Assembly: GCA_003993805.1 (NCBI GenBank) | Contig: RSEF01000002.1 | Coordinates: 2,254,602 to 2,318,601 of the forward strand | Reading direction: 5' to 3' | Origin: Himantopus leucocephalus | Taxonomy: Eukaryota > Chordata > Aves > Charadriiformes > Recurvirostridae | Length of the DNA stretch: 64,000 nt | Shown here: positions 47,608 to 59,211 of the stretch, in pieces | Layout: each line of letters begins with the position of its first letter | How positions within the stretch are numbered: position 1 is the stretch's first letter | Translations under genes and position numbers: made by a program | Notes under the pieces: generated by a model | Seen by the model: the letters and a program-made list of their open reading frames with translations, nothing else | Databases searched by the model: none | What the model was told of the DNA's origin: nothing

Positions 47608-47613
47608 AATAAA
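47608..47613 (+). terminator. NKTR: candidate main poly(A) signal of NKTR
   Basis: AATAAA followed by a T/G-rich stretch (CTTTTGTACATA, then TGTTTTCTTTG), as expected of a cleavage site. It is the last such signal before the sequence changes character. Confidence 0.45.
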
Positions 47614-48391
47614 CTTTTGTACATATCTGCAAACGCTGTTTTCTTTGCATCTGGAAAAATCCGTTGTCGCTTGAGGGAAGCGGGCAGGGAAATTAAAAAT
47701 ATACTTTGATTTCTGTATCTGCTTTTGTCCCTTGCAAGACTCCGTACAAGTTGCCTTTCCTTTTGCTGACCTACATCGAGAATGATTCCTCAGCAAGACT
47801 CTGTACCGGGTTTACATAACAGTCGTTGGAGGAACAAATATTTTGAAATTTCAGAGTGATTTGAGGTCTCACCGTTTCCTCAAGGTACATAAGAGGTTCC
47901 TAATCCTTTGTGCAAAGATACACTGAACAGATCTGCGCGGAAATCTCTAAATGTGCTGAGTTTAACTACTTTGCTAAATATTCTTTCCCAAATACACGTT
48001 CCCACAGCATTTCCGCAGCATATTGGAAACGTGGTATTAGTTCAAGTCAGCAGATGTAGTGGCTCAGCGGACTAATCCATTAGTCTTCTCGACCTTCTGT
48101 TCCAGAAAAACTGGATTTCATTGGAAATTACCGGCTCTCTTTCTAATGGAAAGGCTAATTGCCTTGGTCTGAGGTAAAAAGGACAAGTGCAAGTGTTTCC
48201 TTCTTGTTTAAGTCTTTAGCTTCATCCGGTTAACCTGGCATTTCCCAAAGTTCGGAGCGCTGCCTTGGAGGGGAAGGAGGAGGTGGCACAAGGAATCCTA
48301 GGCAGGAAAAGTAGGAACTCCAGGTGATATGAGCATAGTGATGAAACATGTGAAAAGAAATGGTAATTTAAGGTAGGGGAAGGGCGAACGG

Positions 48392-48399
48392 TGACGTCA
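48392..48399. promoter_or_regulatory. consensus CRE palindrome TGACGTCA
   Basis: A perfect 8-bp CREB/ATF site. An 8-mer can occur by chance about once per 65 kb, so functional use is not shown. Confidence 0.25.
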
Positions 48400-50043
48400 A
48401 AGACAGCAGATCAAAAAAAAAATCAGTCTAAGCATTGTCAGACAGGCTCTGTGCTGCACTGGAGAGCGGGGCAGTCTCCCTCGTTAAAGAGTTAGGCAAC
48501 AACCTGTCTTTTAACTGCATAATGTGGCCTTTTTGTGCTTAAAAAGCCCTATTCCATGCAGAAGTTAAACATCAGGATCTCAGGGCTGCTCTCAGGTGCT
48601 GCCGCAGAGGTCGAGCCGTCCCCAGCAGCAGGCAGGCAGCGGTAAAAATAGAGTGGCTGACACCCGGTTGCCTGTTAGAGACTGTTTTTGTCTATTAAAA
48701 TAAGGCTCAAATCCTGCAGTGTAGGGAAATTATTACTCGAGTAGAAGTGGGGGAGTTGTAAGTAAGCTTAGCTCTGCGTGCCGTGGTTGTTTTGGCAATG
48801 GATGATGCCGTGTACGGCATGGGGAATATTGTGGTGCAGCTCCAGAGGAACAGGATTTCTGTCTCCCGTTGCAGGTGAGCGACTTTGCTCGTCTAGAATG
48901 AGGCAATATTAAATGAACCCTCTGGCTGCCAAACAACTACTTTTAGAGCACGTATTTACAAAGTGATGGCGTAAATGCTCTTTGCCTACGATAACGGCAC
49001 GCTGAGAGATTTCCTCCCTGCTCCGTCACCGTTAAACAAGGGCTGTTTGTGTCCTTGCGCTGGAGGGGGAGACGCGTTTGAAGCGCGCTCTCGGAAGATC
49101 ACCAAGTAGCTGATGGTGGATTAAATTTCTGTTGATGGCTTTGTGTGGTTCGCGCGGATCACGCGTGCAGTTTGGAGCAGAGAACGCAGTATTTAGATGA
49201 CCTTGAGCTGCACTCTGCAATCCATCTGGTGTTTCCAAACCGAATGCTGCCTGGGATTTAAATCATGAGAAGATAAAGCTTCGCGTGCTCCGCCCCTGCT
49301 TAACAGCCATATAAATAATTTTAATTTTTATTTTTTATAATATGGTTGTGAAACAGAAATGATTTTCCACCTGGTTTTAAAATGCTTTTAGCTGCTTAAC
49401 TGTGGGAACTTAAAACTGTTCAAAAATTATATAAACAATTAAAGGGACCTGGTCTTGAATTTAATAATGTCGGTGTAATTCCGCTGAAGTAGATAGGGTC
49501 GCATGCCTGAAATCAGACAGTTTGCAGTTTTTTTTGTAATGAAGGTAATGTTTTGGAGTTGCAGTGGATGCGGGGGGCGGGGGGGGCATTAATTTGGTGT
49601 TAATTGAGGCTTCTGCTGCGATGTCTGTCCTTGACAGACCGTGTTGCAGCCTGACAAAACCGATGTCCTCACCCAAAGGATGGTCTAACATGGAGAGCGC
49701 AGAGCTCAGTGCTGCATATGAACTCTTGTTCCTCCTACCCTGGCATTATGTCCTAGCCCTGGCCTTAGGCTGCAAAATTCCTTAATTAATTCCCTAATTC
49801 AGCCAGGAAGGGGCTGCCCTTCCTCTCAGGCTTGCTTTTTCTTCCAGCTCATCATGCACCCTGGGAGAAGAGCCAAGGAAGAGTTCTCCTCTCCTAGTGC
49901 CTTCGCTGCCCGTCCCGTCGCTTGGGCAGTGNATTTTGGAAAATGAGCCATGAAAAGCATGAGGAGGATCGGGAAGGTCCTCAGGAATGAGGGTAAGGGG
50001 CTGATAGCTACACTTCCAGGAGAAACACCCCGCTCTTGGGAAT

Positions 50044-50164
50044 GTAGACCATCCAGTTCCAACCCCCCTGCCCTGGGCAGGGACACCTCCCACCAGCCCA
50101 GGTTGCTCCAAGCCCCGTCCAGCCTGGCCTTGAACACCTCCAGGGATGGGGCAGCCACAGCTCN
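50044..50164 (-). mobile_element. CR1 LINE 3' fragment
   Basis: The plus strand reads CCAACCCCCCTGCCCTGGGC, then ACACCTCCCACCAGCCCAGG and CTTGAACACCTCCAGGGATG. On the minus strand this encodes SLEVFKARLDGAWSNL, the end of CR1 ORF2. The copy lacks the terminal repeat and stops at an N. Confidence 0.92.
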
Positions 50165-50301
50165 AAACCATTCCCCTTTGGCCTATTGCCAATATGCCTT
50201 TATTTGGCCTAAAGAAAGCTTTTTGTTTTTTTAAATCAGTGTAGCCATGTCAATTTTCGTATGTTTATACTCACTGTCGCAGAACTTCAAGGGAAAAGGA
50301 G

Positions 50302-50401
50302 NNNNNNNNNNNNNNNNNNNNNNNNNNNNNNNNNNNNNNNNNNNNNNNNNNNNNNNNNNNNNNNNNNNNNNNNNNNNNNNNNNNNNNNNNNNNNNNNNNN
50401 N
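50302..50401. other. assembly gap of exactly 100 N
   Basis: A placeholder gap at the border between AT-rich and GC/CpG-rich sequence. Promoter-type GC-rich DNA is often lost at such places. Confidence 0.95.
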
Positions 50402-51550
50402 AGCGGGGGTGGTTTTGGGGGGCGTTCCGTACCCCGAGGCGGGGATGGAGATGCCCGGAGCCCACCCGAGCGGGCAGCCCTACCAGGAAGAAAGGGAAAA
50501 GTTGGGAATTAAAACCTTTCCTCCGCGCCCGGCCTCAGCAAGGACCAGAGGAAAATTTGCTTTACGGAGCAAAAACCCTCCTTGGAAAGACATCAAGTGA
50601 TTTATTATTTTTTTTTCTTAATTTTTTTTTTTTTCTGGCTCTGGGGTGAAACCTGGCTGGGTGCAAATGTTTCGGCTCTGACCGCGGAGTTTCCCCGAGG
50701 ATGCCGGCTGGGCTAAACGCTGCTCTGGGCAGCCGGAGGGTCCCCTTCGCCGCCCGGTTTGGCTTCACGGCGGAGCTTTGTTCTCCCCGCGAGGAATTAA
50801 CGGCGCGTTAGGTTATTACCAGGCAAACGCCGGAGTCGGGTGAGATAAACGGCCTCGTATTTCTGTCTCGCGTCTGGAGGAGAGTCATGTCACCCCCTTC
50901 ATAAAAATAACCCGCCGCTGCCTTTGGAGGTGTCTCCTTTGCAAAGGAGGGAGGGGAGGCAGGAGGTTGCCTGCGAGTCGATAAAATATTGGTTATTTTT
51001 AAGATGCGGATTTTCTTGCTTCGAGGCGGGTGGTGGGGGAAAAATAGGGAAAAACCTTTTGCGGATGAACTGAATGTGTCAGAACATCAGAGGGTCTTTG
51101 AAGGTTTTCGGGGGAATCGCTGATTTCCCCATCCTCCCTCCTGACGCCGGCTGGAGGAGAAAACTAAGGGCTCTCCGGCGCTGCTGTGTTTGAGCCTTTT
51201 TGGATGGGGACGTGGCAATGGCTGTGACAAAGTGTTCTCCGGGAAGAGCAAGAGCTGAAGTTTTTATTTTGCTGCCGCGTTTGCGTGGCCCCGAAAAAGG
51301 GGATCCCTGGATCCCCCGCGTGCTTTGCGTCCTACGTGTCCCCCGACATCCCGCGGGACCTGTGGTCCCTGCGAGGCTGGAGGAGCGGATGCCGGTGGGG
51401 AGGACGAGCTCGGGGTCAGGCTCGGTGCCACCCGCCCCTAATTTTTCCTCTCTTATTTCGAAAGGGAACGCGTTGCGTTGTGTTGCTGGAGCGGTATTTG
51501 CAGGGCAGGGCTGGGCCCGTTGGGTTGCTCTGCGTGGGGACAACCTGAGG
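50402..51550. promoter_or_regulatory. CpG-rich block, candidate ZBTB47 promoter region
   Basis: CpG dinucleotides become frequent directly after the gap (for example CCTTCGCCGCCCGG, CACGGCGGAG, AACGGCGCGTTAGG), in contrast to the preceding 50 kb. Lying upstream of ZBTB47 on the same strand, it may mark that gene's promoter. No transcription start or first exon could be fixed. Confidence 0.35.
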
Positions 51551-52285
51551 ACTTGTCCCCATGTCCTTCGGGGCTGCTGTCCCCTCTTCAGCCAACCTCG
51601 GTGCTTCGGCTGCCTCTCCTGGTGGTGAAAGCTTGGATGACTTTGGGTATAGGGAAAGACCGACCATGGCGGTGCAGATATGATGGGTAGAGGGCTTAAT
51701 GATTTAAAAAAGGCAATTTATTGTAATTATTTTTATTATTATATCATTTGCCCGGAGCCAGGGCTACTGACACCCCGAGTTAAAGCCCTTCTCCCTGAGC
51801 TGCTTGAATTTGCTGGACAGCCGAGGGAAAAATAAGTGATTTTAATGCACGTTCAGAAAAATATTCAGGTGTTGGGCAAGAAGGATGGCTGGAGCGGGGG
51901 GAGAATGGCTGGTGCTTCCCAAAAAGCCCCCGGTCAAGGTTGGGTTTAGGATGGAGCTGGAGGTGGGAACCATCCCTAGGGTTAGTGCCAGGGTTTGGGG
52001 AGGATGCTCCAGCGTGGAAAGCCCTGCCTGGGATGCTGGGAGAGGCTCAACCTTGGACCTCTTTGGCAATTTTGTGGTCTGGAGTTGGGTTAGAAAACGC
52101 TTTGGGTTTAGGGTCTGATGGGAGCCGGGGGTGGGGCAAAGTTTGGAGGTGTCATTATCCCATCTCGCTGTTGTCCCACCTGGAAGGTGACGGTGGCTTC
52201 ACCAGGGATGGGCACCGCGGTGCCGGGCGGGGGGACGCTGCCGCCTGGTGCCAGCCTAATTCAGCAGCGTATGGGAGGAGGCTTT

Positions 52286-52324
52286 GTCCGTCCATCCGTC
52301 CGTCTGTCCATCTGTCCATCCATC
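52286..52324. repeat. (GTCC/ATCC/GTCT) tetranucleotide microsatellite
   Basis: An imperfect run of GTCC, ATCC and GTCT units over about 39 bp. Confidence 0.9.
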
Positions 52325-54443
52325 TACTTTGCTTTCTGGGGATCTCAGCCTCTTCCCGGCCATTGCATGGCAGCGTGTGGGTGTGGGGCTGGCTCGGGGA
52401 CACGATGGCTTCGGGTTGTGCACAAGCAGCGCGGTGGCTGCCCTATTGCACCCATCCACGCTCCCTGCGCTGAATTTGGGGTCCTATGAGCCACGGGGGG
52501 GCTCGGTGCACCGCCTGCCCCGCTGCATCCATCCCCTCCCTTGGGTGGCACTGGGGACACCCGTAGGGTCCCGAGGGGATGATGCTCACCTCCTCCTCCT
52601 CGGCCTCTTGCGGCGCACGCCGGGCTGGGCAGCGGTCCGGAGCTGGCCCCTGGCGCAGCCGCTTGGCCGACAGCCCGGCTGGGGAGGTCAGCGTTGGGTT
52701 TTGTCCTCGTTTCCTCCCTCGATCTTTCCTCCGCTTGTTTTTCTCGGGGAGGGGAAGGAGGGGGACAGCGGCTTTGTGTGTGCGTGTGTGTGTCCATCCC
52801 AGCCTCTTCCACCCCAGCAGTGGCTCTGCAGGAGGTTCTGCATCCCCCGGACAGGAGGGCAGCATCCCGTCCCGCTGCCCGCTCCCATGCCAGGGCGGTG
52901 GCTCGGGGACATCTCCATCAGCCGGGTGTCACTAGCTGCGCCAGGCGCTGGCGGGGACCCCATGGCTCGGCTGCCCCGGTTGCGTTCGGTGTTTGCCAGG
53001 AGGATGCCGGCTCTGCCGAAATCCAGCAGCATCCTTTCAGACCTCGCTACGGGCTTAGCGCAGGTCTTGAATTACCCAGAGAGCTTCTGCACCGCGTGTC
53101 AGCTGAGCTGCACCCAAAGGAAGCCCTTTCGGCCCCAACCGAGGGGACAGGGACAGACGGACGGGTGCATCCAGCCTCGCTTCGGTGCCTCCACTCTCCC
53201 GCTGGAGCAGAGGGATTGAGTCTTGTCCTGAGCTGGAAATAACGTGGCACTGAGCTAAAGCCTCAGTATTTTTGCAGCGGGGATGCTGTGTTCGCGCAGG
53301 GGACGGCGTTCGCCTTCGCGCGTGTCGGGATAGAGGTTCCCGAGCAGGTCTCAGGGCTTGGCGATGCCCTCTGCTCTCGCCCTTGGTGGAACAGAGGGAT
53401 GGTGTCTCCGGTGCCATCGTGGTGGCGGTGGCATCCCCTGGGAGCAGCTTTGCAGCGTCGCCTCCCTGGACCGGTTTGGGGATGGGGCACGACGGCGGGG
53501 TTGGCCTGTCTGTCTGTCCTTGCAAAGCATCGCTGTGCCTTTGCAGCTCTGCGTGTGAAAGAAAAGGAGCAAGACGCCTGGAGCGGCTGGGAGGGGGGGT
53601 AAAAACTTTAAAAAATATAAAATAAATCAGAAAGCAGCCATCCGTTAACCCTCTGCGTGCTGTGCCGCTGGGAAGCCAGTGCCCGCTCCCAATGGGACGA
53701 AGCCTCGTGATGCTCATCCCACCTCGTCCCCTGGCTCTCCCCAAGCCGTGGCTGGCCTCGGCGCTTACACGAACAGCCCGAATGAACCCTTTCCCTGTTT
53801 CCAGAGGCGTCTCCCCGGCTGCCAGGGGACAGGGAATGGGATTTGTCCCCGTTCCCAGGCTGCTCCCTGGAAAAGCATCTTTGAGCCGAAGCCTGTGAGT
53901 GCTGGATGCTATTAAAAAAAACCCAAACCCAACCAAAGGGGAGGGGAAAAAAAAAAAAGCCTGGGAAGCATCTGACTATCCCTCAGCTGGGTTAATGCTC
54001 TTCTTCACTTGCGCAGAGGCTGGGAGGTGTTTTTCGGGGTGCCCCACACCCCAGGGTGGGACAGGCTCTGGGAGCATCGCTGAGCCCCTTCCCCTCGCGT
54101 CCTCGCCCCGACGCCCGCGTAGGGCTCTATTTTTGGGCAGCCTCAAGCCTTTTAGACAGCAAGTAAGGGAAAATCACCGCTTTAGATGGTGTCACCACCA
54201 TCCTAAAGGACGTGGCCGTCCCCAACCTCCGCAGCTGGGATGGCACCGTCCCCGGCGAGCGGCCGGTCCAGTCCTGGCAGCATCCCGGCGGGCAGGATGC
54301 GGGCGGTGGGCGCTTGGGGCCGTGTCGGCCGGCGCCTCGCCAAGGCGGGGCTGCGGCCGAGCTATTGTTTTCCCTTCCTGCTTGTTTTTCCGGACAACCC
54401 TCCCCTAATTAAATAAAAACACCCGTTGGAGAAGCGAACAAAT

Positions 54444-54469
54444 CCCCCNCCCCCCCCCCCCCCCCCCCC
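54444..54469. repeat. poly-C tract with an embedded N
   Basis: About 25 Cs with an N at 54449. The length is uncertain because of the homopolymer. Confidence 0.85.
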
Positions 54470-54679
54470 TTTCCTGGCACAGCCCCGTGCCGTGGGAGGG
54501 TGAAGCGCCTGCGGGAGAGGTCCCCGGGGAGGGGGGCGATGGGCGAGCGGAGCGGCGAAGGTAGGCGATAGGCGAGGGGAAGGGTGCGTTGGGATGAGTT
54601 TTGCCCCGCTGCCAGCTTTCCACGCATGGCCACGGTCCAAAAATGGGCAGTTTTGAGGGTTTTGGCGATGTATGGGATA

Positions 54680-54739
54680 TATATGGTCCGGGCGGCGCTG
54701 CCAGTTCTNTGTATATGGCCCGGGTGGCGCTGCCAGTTC
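54680..54739. repeat. 28-bp direct repeat flanking a single N
   Basis: Copies at 54680-54707 and 54712-54739 differ at two positions, with an N at 54709 between them. This is the same pattern as at 28032-28265, so an assembly join is likely. Confidence 0.8.
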
Positions 54740-56375
54740 CGGGGCGGCTTCATCCCGGTGCATTCCGGCTTTGGGAGTCGTGGGAAGACAGGAGCATCAC
54801 ATCATCCTTAAAAAAAAAAAAAATAATATATGAAACCCTATATAACCCTCAAAGCTACGGAGAAAAGGCTGACGGTCTCATCCGAGGGTCTTGAAAGCAG
54901 AGGGCAAATTATAGGGGATTGAGGATTAAAACCCGAAGCACGGGCGTCTTTGGGATTTCTAGCGATACGTCTCTGTAGCGTTTGAATTAATCTGTAAAAA
55001 GAGGCGTTTGACGCTGTTTCGTTCTTCAGCAAAAGCCAAGTTGTGGCATTAAATACTTTCCCCCAAGTTCTTTCTCCCTGAAACGCAGCGGTGTTCGAAT
55101 TGAGAATAGGAGGTGGGGTTTTTTTTGGTTGTTTTTTTTTTTTTTCCTAGAGGAGCAGGTGCGAACGTATTCTGTCACTTATTAAAGCACTTCTCCTTAA
55201 TGCAATTTAATACTGAAGGTCATTGGTAAATGTTCCGGTGGTTGCGAATGATAGGGAAAACCAGATTGCTGTTTTTCATGGGAGTTTGGGGGGGCTGAAA
55301 AATTTTCAGGGAATCCCCAAATTTTGTGCCCAACGGAAACTGGTTTGCCGGCAGCTGCTTTGACCGCTCTGCCCGGCGTGAAGCGGGGGCTTGTGGCCAC
55401 CTCAGGGTGCTTTTTGTGCCCCCCCAAAAAAACCCCCCATCCTTCTGCTAATACAGGAGAGAGGTACTCGTGGTCCTCAGTGCTCCGGTGATGAGGGCGA
55501 TAGACGTGGCTATAAATAAATAAAGAGGCCGGTGAATGTCAGAGGTGGTCTTCTGGGGGGCTGCAGATTCAAATATTTAAATATATCCAGGGTGATCCGA
55601 CCTACTGGTCCCTTGGAGGGGGGGGTTGTTGCTACAGGAGCGTTTCGGGATCTGACTCTTAATACCCGCTAAGATAAATAGCACTTTATCTTGGTACATT
55701 GATTTAAATCCAGCAGCAGCCTCCTTTCAAGGGAGGTGATCGGGTGTTGGCGTGGGAAACTGGGGAATGCGGGTGGGAGCGGGGCGGTGCTCGGGCTCCA
55801 TCTCCTATCACAGGATTTTTGGGGGCCTCTCGGGGAAAGGTTGTTGCCGGTCCAGCGACCATCAGCATCCCCATCGTTCCTGTATCACCCATGTCACTCC
55901 CCCTCATCCCCCGCCATCGAGGCTCAGCCGACCCGCATCCCTCCATCCCCCCGAGCATCCTCCCGGTCCTCCGGCCTCCCTCCCTCTCCGCCGGCCGTTT
56001 CGGGACGGGGCTTTGGCAGCATCGCTTGGAAACGCTCTTAAAATAGAGCCGGAGGGCAGCGTCAGGGCGGGGAGGGCTGTCTGGAGGCACCGCCATCCCT
56101 CTTTGGGGTGGGGACTTTCACGGCCACGCTGCTTTCGAATAATTTTGACGGGGTTTTTCTCAGCGCCGACGACGCCCGAGCCTCGCCCGGAGGTCGGCGG
56201 CGTGTGGCGGGGGCTGGCGGTTTGGGGGTTCGCTCGGCTTTGATGGAGCCACCGAGCACCCCAAGCCCAGGCTCCAGGGTGACCGGCTCCTGCGGTGCCG
56301 TGTTGGGCTGCTCGTGGGACTAAACCGACCCAGAGGGACAAGGTGGGGATGGGGGAAAAGAGCAAAACTGTGATT

Positions 56376-56545
56376 TTGATTATTTTTTTTTAAATAAGTA
56401 TTTTAAAAAAAATATTTATATATTATAAATGTATTATAATGTAATATTTATATATTATAAATATATTTAAATGTTTTTTAAAATATATTTTTAAAACGGA
56501 ATTTCAAAATATTTTCTTTTAAATATATACATATTTAAGATATTT
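56376..56545. repeat. AT-rich low-complexity island
   Basis: About 170 bp are made almost only of A and T, with TATTTATATATTATAAAT-type repeats and imperfect inverted repeats. The flanks on both sides are GC-rich. Confidence 0.9.
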
Positions 56546-57399
56546 GTGTTTTCCCAGGGGAAGGGTAATGCATTTAACCCTCCCATTAAATCTGATTAAT
56601 CAGGCTTCTCCGTTCCAATGGCGTTGCAGGGACGGGAGCTGCCGGAGAAATATTTTTGGGGCAAGTTGGGGTCTTTCTCGGGATCTCACCCCGGCGGGCG
56701 CCTCTTGTCTTTGGCTGGGGCTCCAGCTCCGGGCGAGCTCACGAAAAGCATCTGATAATAATAAAGAGCAAAAGCCTCCCGCTGACAAGCCCGGGCTGAA
56801 GTCACCGACGGGACGCGGCCAAGACACGCATTGTCCTCGCCGCTGCTGGGACTGATTAGAGCCGCCTGGCAAGCCCCGGTGCTGGGTGAGGGGTCAGCCC
56901 CTTTTGCCAAAAAACCTCGATCCGGAGCAAAAAAAAAACCCAAAAAACCCAGCTTTTGTTTTCCAGGCTGGGCTGTGCAGAGGCAATGCCGCCCAGCAGA
57001 CCCAATTCCCCGTGTTTTGAACCCGTTTCTCCATGCCGGGCTTGGAGCATCCTATATGGGGAGCGGGGTGAGACGGACCCCGGGAGGAAAAACCTGAATT
57101 CAATTTTATTTTATTTTTTTTTTTTCATAGTGAAAGCAAAGCGGGAGAGTCCCTGGCAAACAGCAAACCGCTCTGCTGAAAGCTCTTCGCTGTTCGATAT
57201 TTATTATATCATTATTTGTTGTCTATGCGCTTGGCGGGGGCTGAGCCATCCAAGTTCCTCTCGTCGAAATGTCCTTGGCAATCGCGAGGCTTCGAAAATG
57301 ATGGGGTGGGTGGGTGTTCCAGCTGGGATGCAGCATTTTATAACAAATACATACAAAGAGTCTGTTTTTTAAAACGTATATATGTATTTATTTATATAT

Positions 57400-57503
57400 C
57401 ATAGAATCATAGAATGGTTTGGGTCGGAAGGGACCTTGAAGCTCATCGAGTTCCAACCCCCCTTGCCATGGGCAGGGACACCTCCCACCAGCCCAGGTTG
57501 CGC
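57400..57503 (-). mobile_element. CR1 LINE 3' end fragment
   Basis: It begins CATAGAATCATAGAATGGTT, two copies of the terminal octamer repeat of CR1 seen in reverse, followed by GGAAGGGACCTTGAAG and CCATGGGCAGGGACACCTCC. This is a short, 5'-truncated copy bordered by AT-rich sequence. Confidence 0.95.
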
Positions 57504-57590
57504 AATATATCTATAAAAGACTTTAAATATAAATATATAAATAAATGTGCTAAAATATATGTTAAAAATATATAAATCTATATAAAACTC
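57504..57590. repeat. AT-rich low-complexity stretch
   Basis: TATAAATA-type repeats directly after the CR1 fragment, in an otherwise GC-rich area. Confidence 0.8.
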
Positions 57591-58894
57591 TCCTCTTTTA
57601 TTCCCTCTTTGCCCCACTCCAGGCTGCAGAGCCAAGAGCTGGGGGGGATTTTTCCCCATTTTCCCTGGATGTGGGTGTTTGTTGGGGTTCGCCGGTGCCA
57701 TCGGGACGATGCGAAGCAGATGACCCCGTTGGTCGGGTGGGTCGGTTGTGGAGCAGAAATTCAGTGAAAATGAAAAATTTTGTTAGGGAGGGGGGAAGGG
57801 TTTTTCTTGGGTGGGTTTTTTTTTTGCATGTTGAGAAAACAGAGAAGAAAACACCCTTTCTTAATTATTTAAACATTTTTGTCNATAAACAAAATGTGTC
57901 TTGCTGGAATTCATGTGTTGATCAAGAGCTGCCGTTTGTCCCAGAAAAAAAAATGGGAGCTGAGAAACTCTTTTTGGAGCAGGAGGTGCAGGATAAACCC
58001 GCCAGGTTGAACCCTCCGTCTCCACCACTGTTCTGCACCACGTCCTTGGTCACATCCCACGACGGTGGGGAAAGAGGACGTTAGCGTGGCTGGATCCGTC
58101 TCCATCCGTGAGTTGCGTGATTTGCACGGAAAGCCGAAGGGAAGCAGAGGGAAAGGAGATATCCCACCCGCTTTTAAGATGGGGCACAGGATTTAGGGTA
58201 TGGGATATCCCTTGTGTTTGGGATGCAGCCAACAACCCCATCCTGGGGCTCAGGAGTCCTCAGGAGAGGGGATGAATGTCCAGGGTTGGTCTGCGCCATG
58301 CAAAATACACGTGAGCTAGATTAAATATCCAGCAAATGCAACTTGAGGAGCGTTGGCAGCTGCAGCGTTTCCCAGCCTGGGGCTGCCGCTCCCTGACTTG
58401 AATTTTTCCAGGTAGTGCCTTTCCCCTGGGCGATTTAAAATGGGCATTGCAAAAGCGCATAAATCATCCCGGTGAATCCAGCCGGTGAGCTAACTGCTAA
58501 CGTGAGTCAGAGCAAGCGGCGTAATTCGGTAAATATTAGAGGATGTTGTGTTTTATGTAATTATGGTGTAGAAGTTGGGAGGTTTAAAATCCTATTTTCC
58601 TTCTAGTTAGGTGGTTAAATCTCAGCTGGTGCCTAAAATTGTCTTCCTGCATAGGGCAAGTGTCTCCTCGGAGTCCCTGTCCGGTTCAGGAGATTGAGGA
58701 GGCGTCTCTTCCTCTGCGTGGCATCTTCTCCCTGTGATCGTGGATGGCTGAGCTGGGCTTTGGACCTCTTTGGTGGTGGGGTGACCATGGTCCCTCCTAC
58801 CCAGGATGTCAGTGGGTGCTCATAGGGCCTTGGCCTGTCCTTTCATTGGGCTTTCTCCTCCTTGGTTGAGTCTCCTGGACTCAAGTTGTTGGCG

Positions 58895-59130
58895 GAGCTT
58901 CTTGGTTGGTGTTTCGAAGCTGAGTCTAGTGGTGGAGTGTTTTGGTTGGCATCTCCAAGCTGGGCCTAGTGGTAGAGCTTCCTGGTGTTTCGAAGCTGGG
59001 TCTGGTGGTGGAGCTTTTTGGTTGGCATCTCCAAGCTGGGGCTGGCAGTGGAGCTTCTTGGTTGGCATCTCCAAGCTGGGGCTGGCAGTGGAGCTTCTCA
59101 ATTGGCGTCTCTGACTTGGGATGCACGGAC
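58895..59130. repeat. 40-bp minisatellite, six copies
   Basis: Units start GAGCTTCTTGGTTGG at 58895, 58935, 58975, 59011, 59051 and 59091. Five are 40 bp long and one is 36 bp. The copies at 59011 and 59051 are almost identical and the last is diverged. The array ends about 80 bp before the ZBTB47 acceptor. Confidence 0.92.
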
Positions 59131-59211
59131 AGGGATGGGTAGCATGGCAAGGCAGGTGTTTTCCTGGAGAAAGAGCCCTCTTGAATGATTTTATTTCCTT
59201 CCTTCCCACAG

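Larger units (their letters stand above)
45209..47640 (+). other. NKTR: NKTR 3' UTR
   Basis: AT-rich sequence after the stop codon with no coding potential. It contains a G homopolymer with an N (46126-46154) and ends near a cluster of poly(A) signals. Its length is inferred from the signal at 47608. Confidence 0.65.
47641..50301. other. NKTR-ZBTB47 intergenic sequence, AT-rich part
   Basis: No gene was recognised. It contains a CRE-like palindrome at 48392, a G-rich run near 49572-49587, a CR1 fragment at 50044-50164 and single Ns at 49932 and 50164. It ends at the 100-N gap. Confidence 0.6.
51551..58894. other. GC-rich non-coding sequence upstream of the ZBTB47 coding exon
   Basis: Probably 5' flank and/or first intron of ZBTB47. 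Many long open frames on both strands (up to 311 codons) are explained by the GC-rich, stop-poor composition, and none resembles a known protein. CpG-dense patches recur near 54050-54600 and 55880-56250. Microsatellites and one CR1 fragment are listed separately. Confidence 0.55.

Noticed and set aside
52284..53219. 311-codon plus-strand open frame, and a 293-codon minus-strand frame at 53055-53936
   Set aside because: Both lie in GC-rich non-coding DNA where stops are rare. They overlap many other frames, include the tetranucleotide repeat, and show no domain or plausible splice structure.
58806..59209. Open frames on both strands through the 40-bp minisatellite
   Set aside because: The unit is not a multiple of three, the frames exist because of the repeat, and they end at or before the ZBTB47 acceptor.
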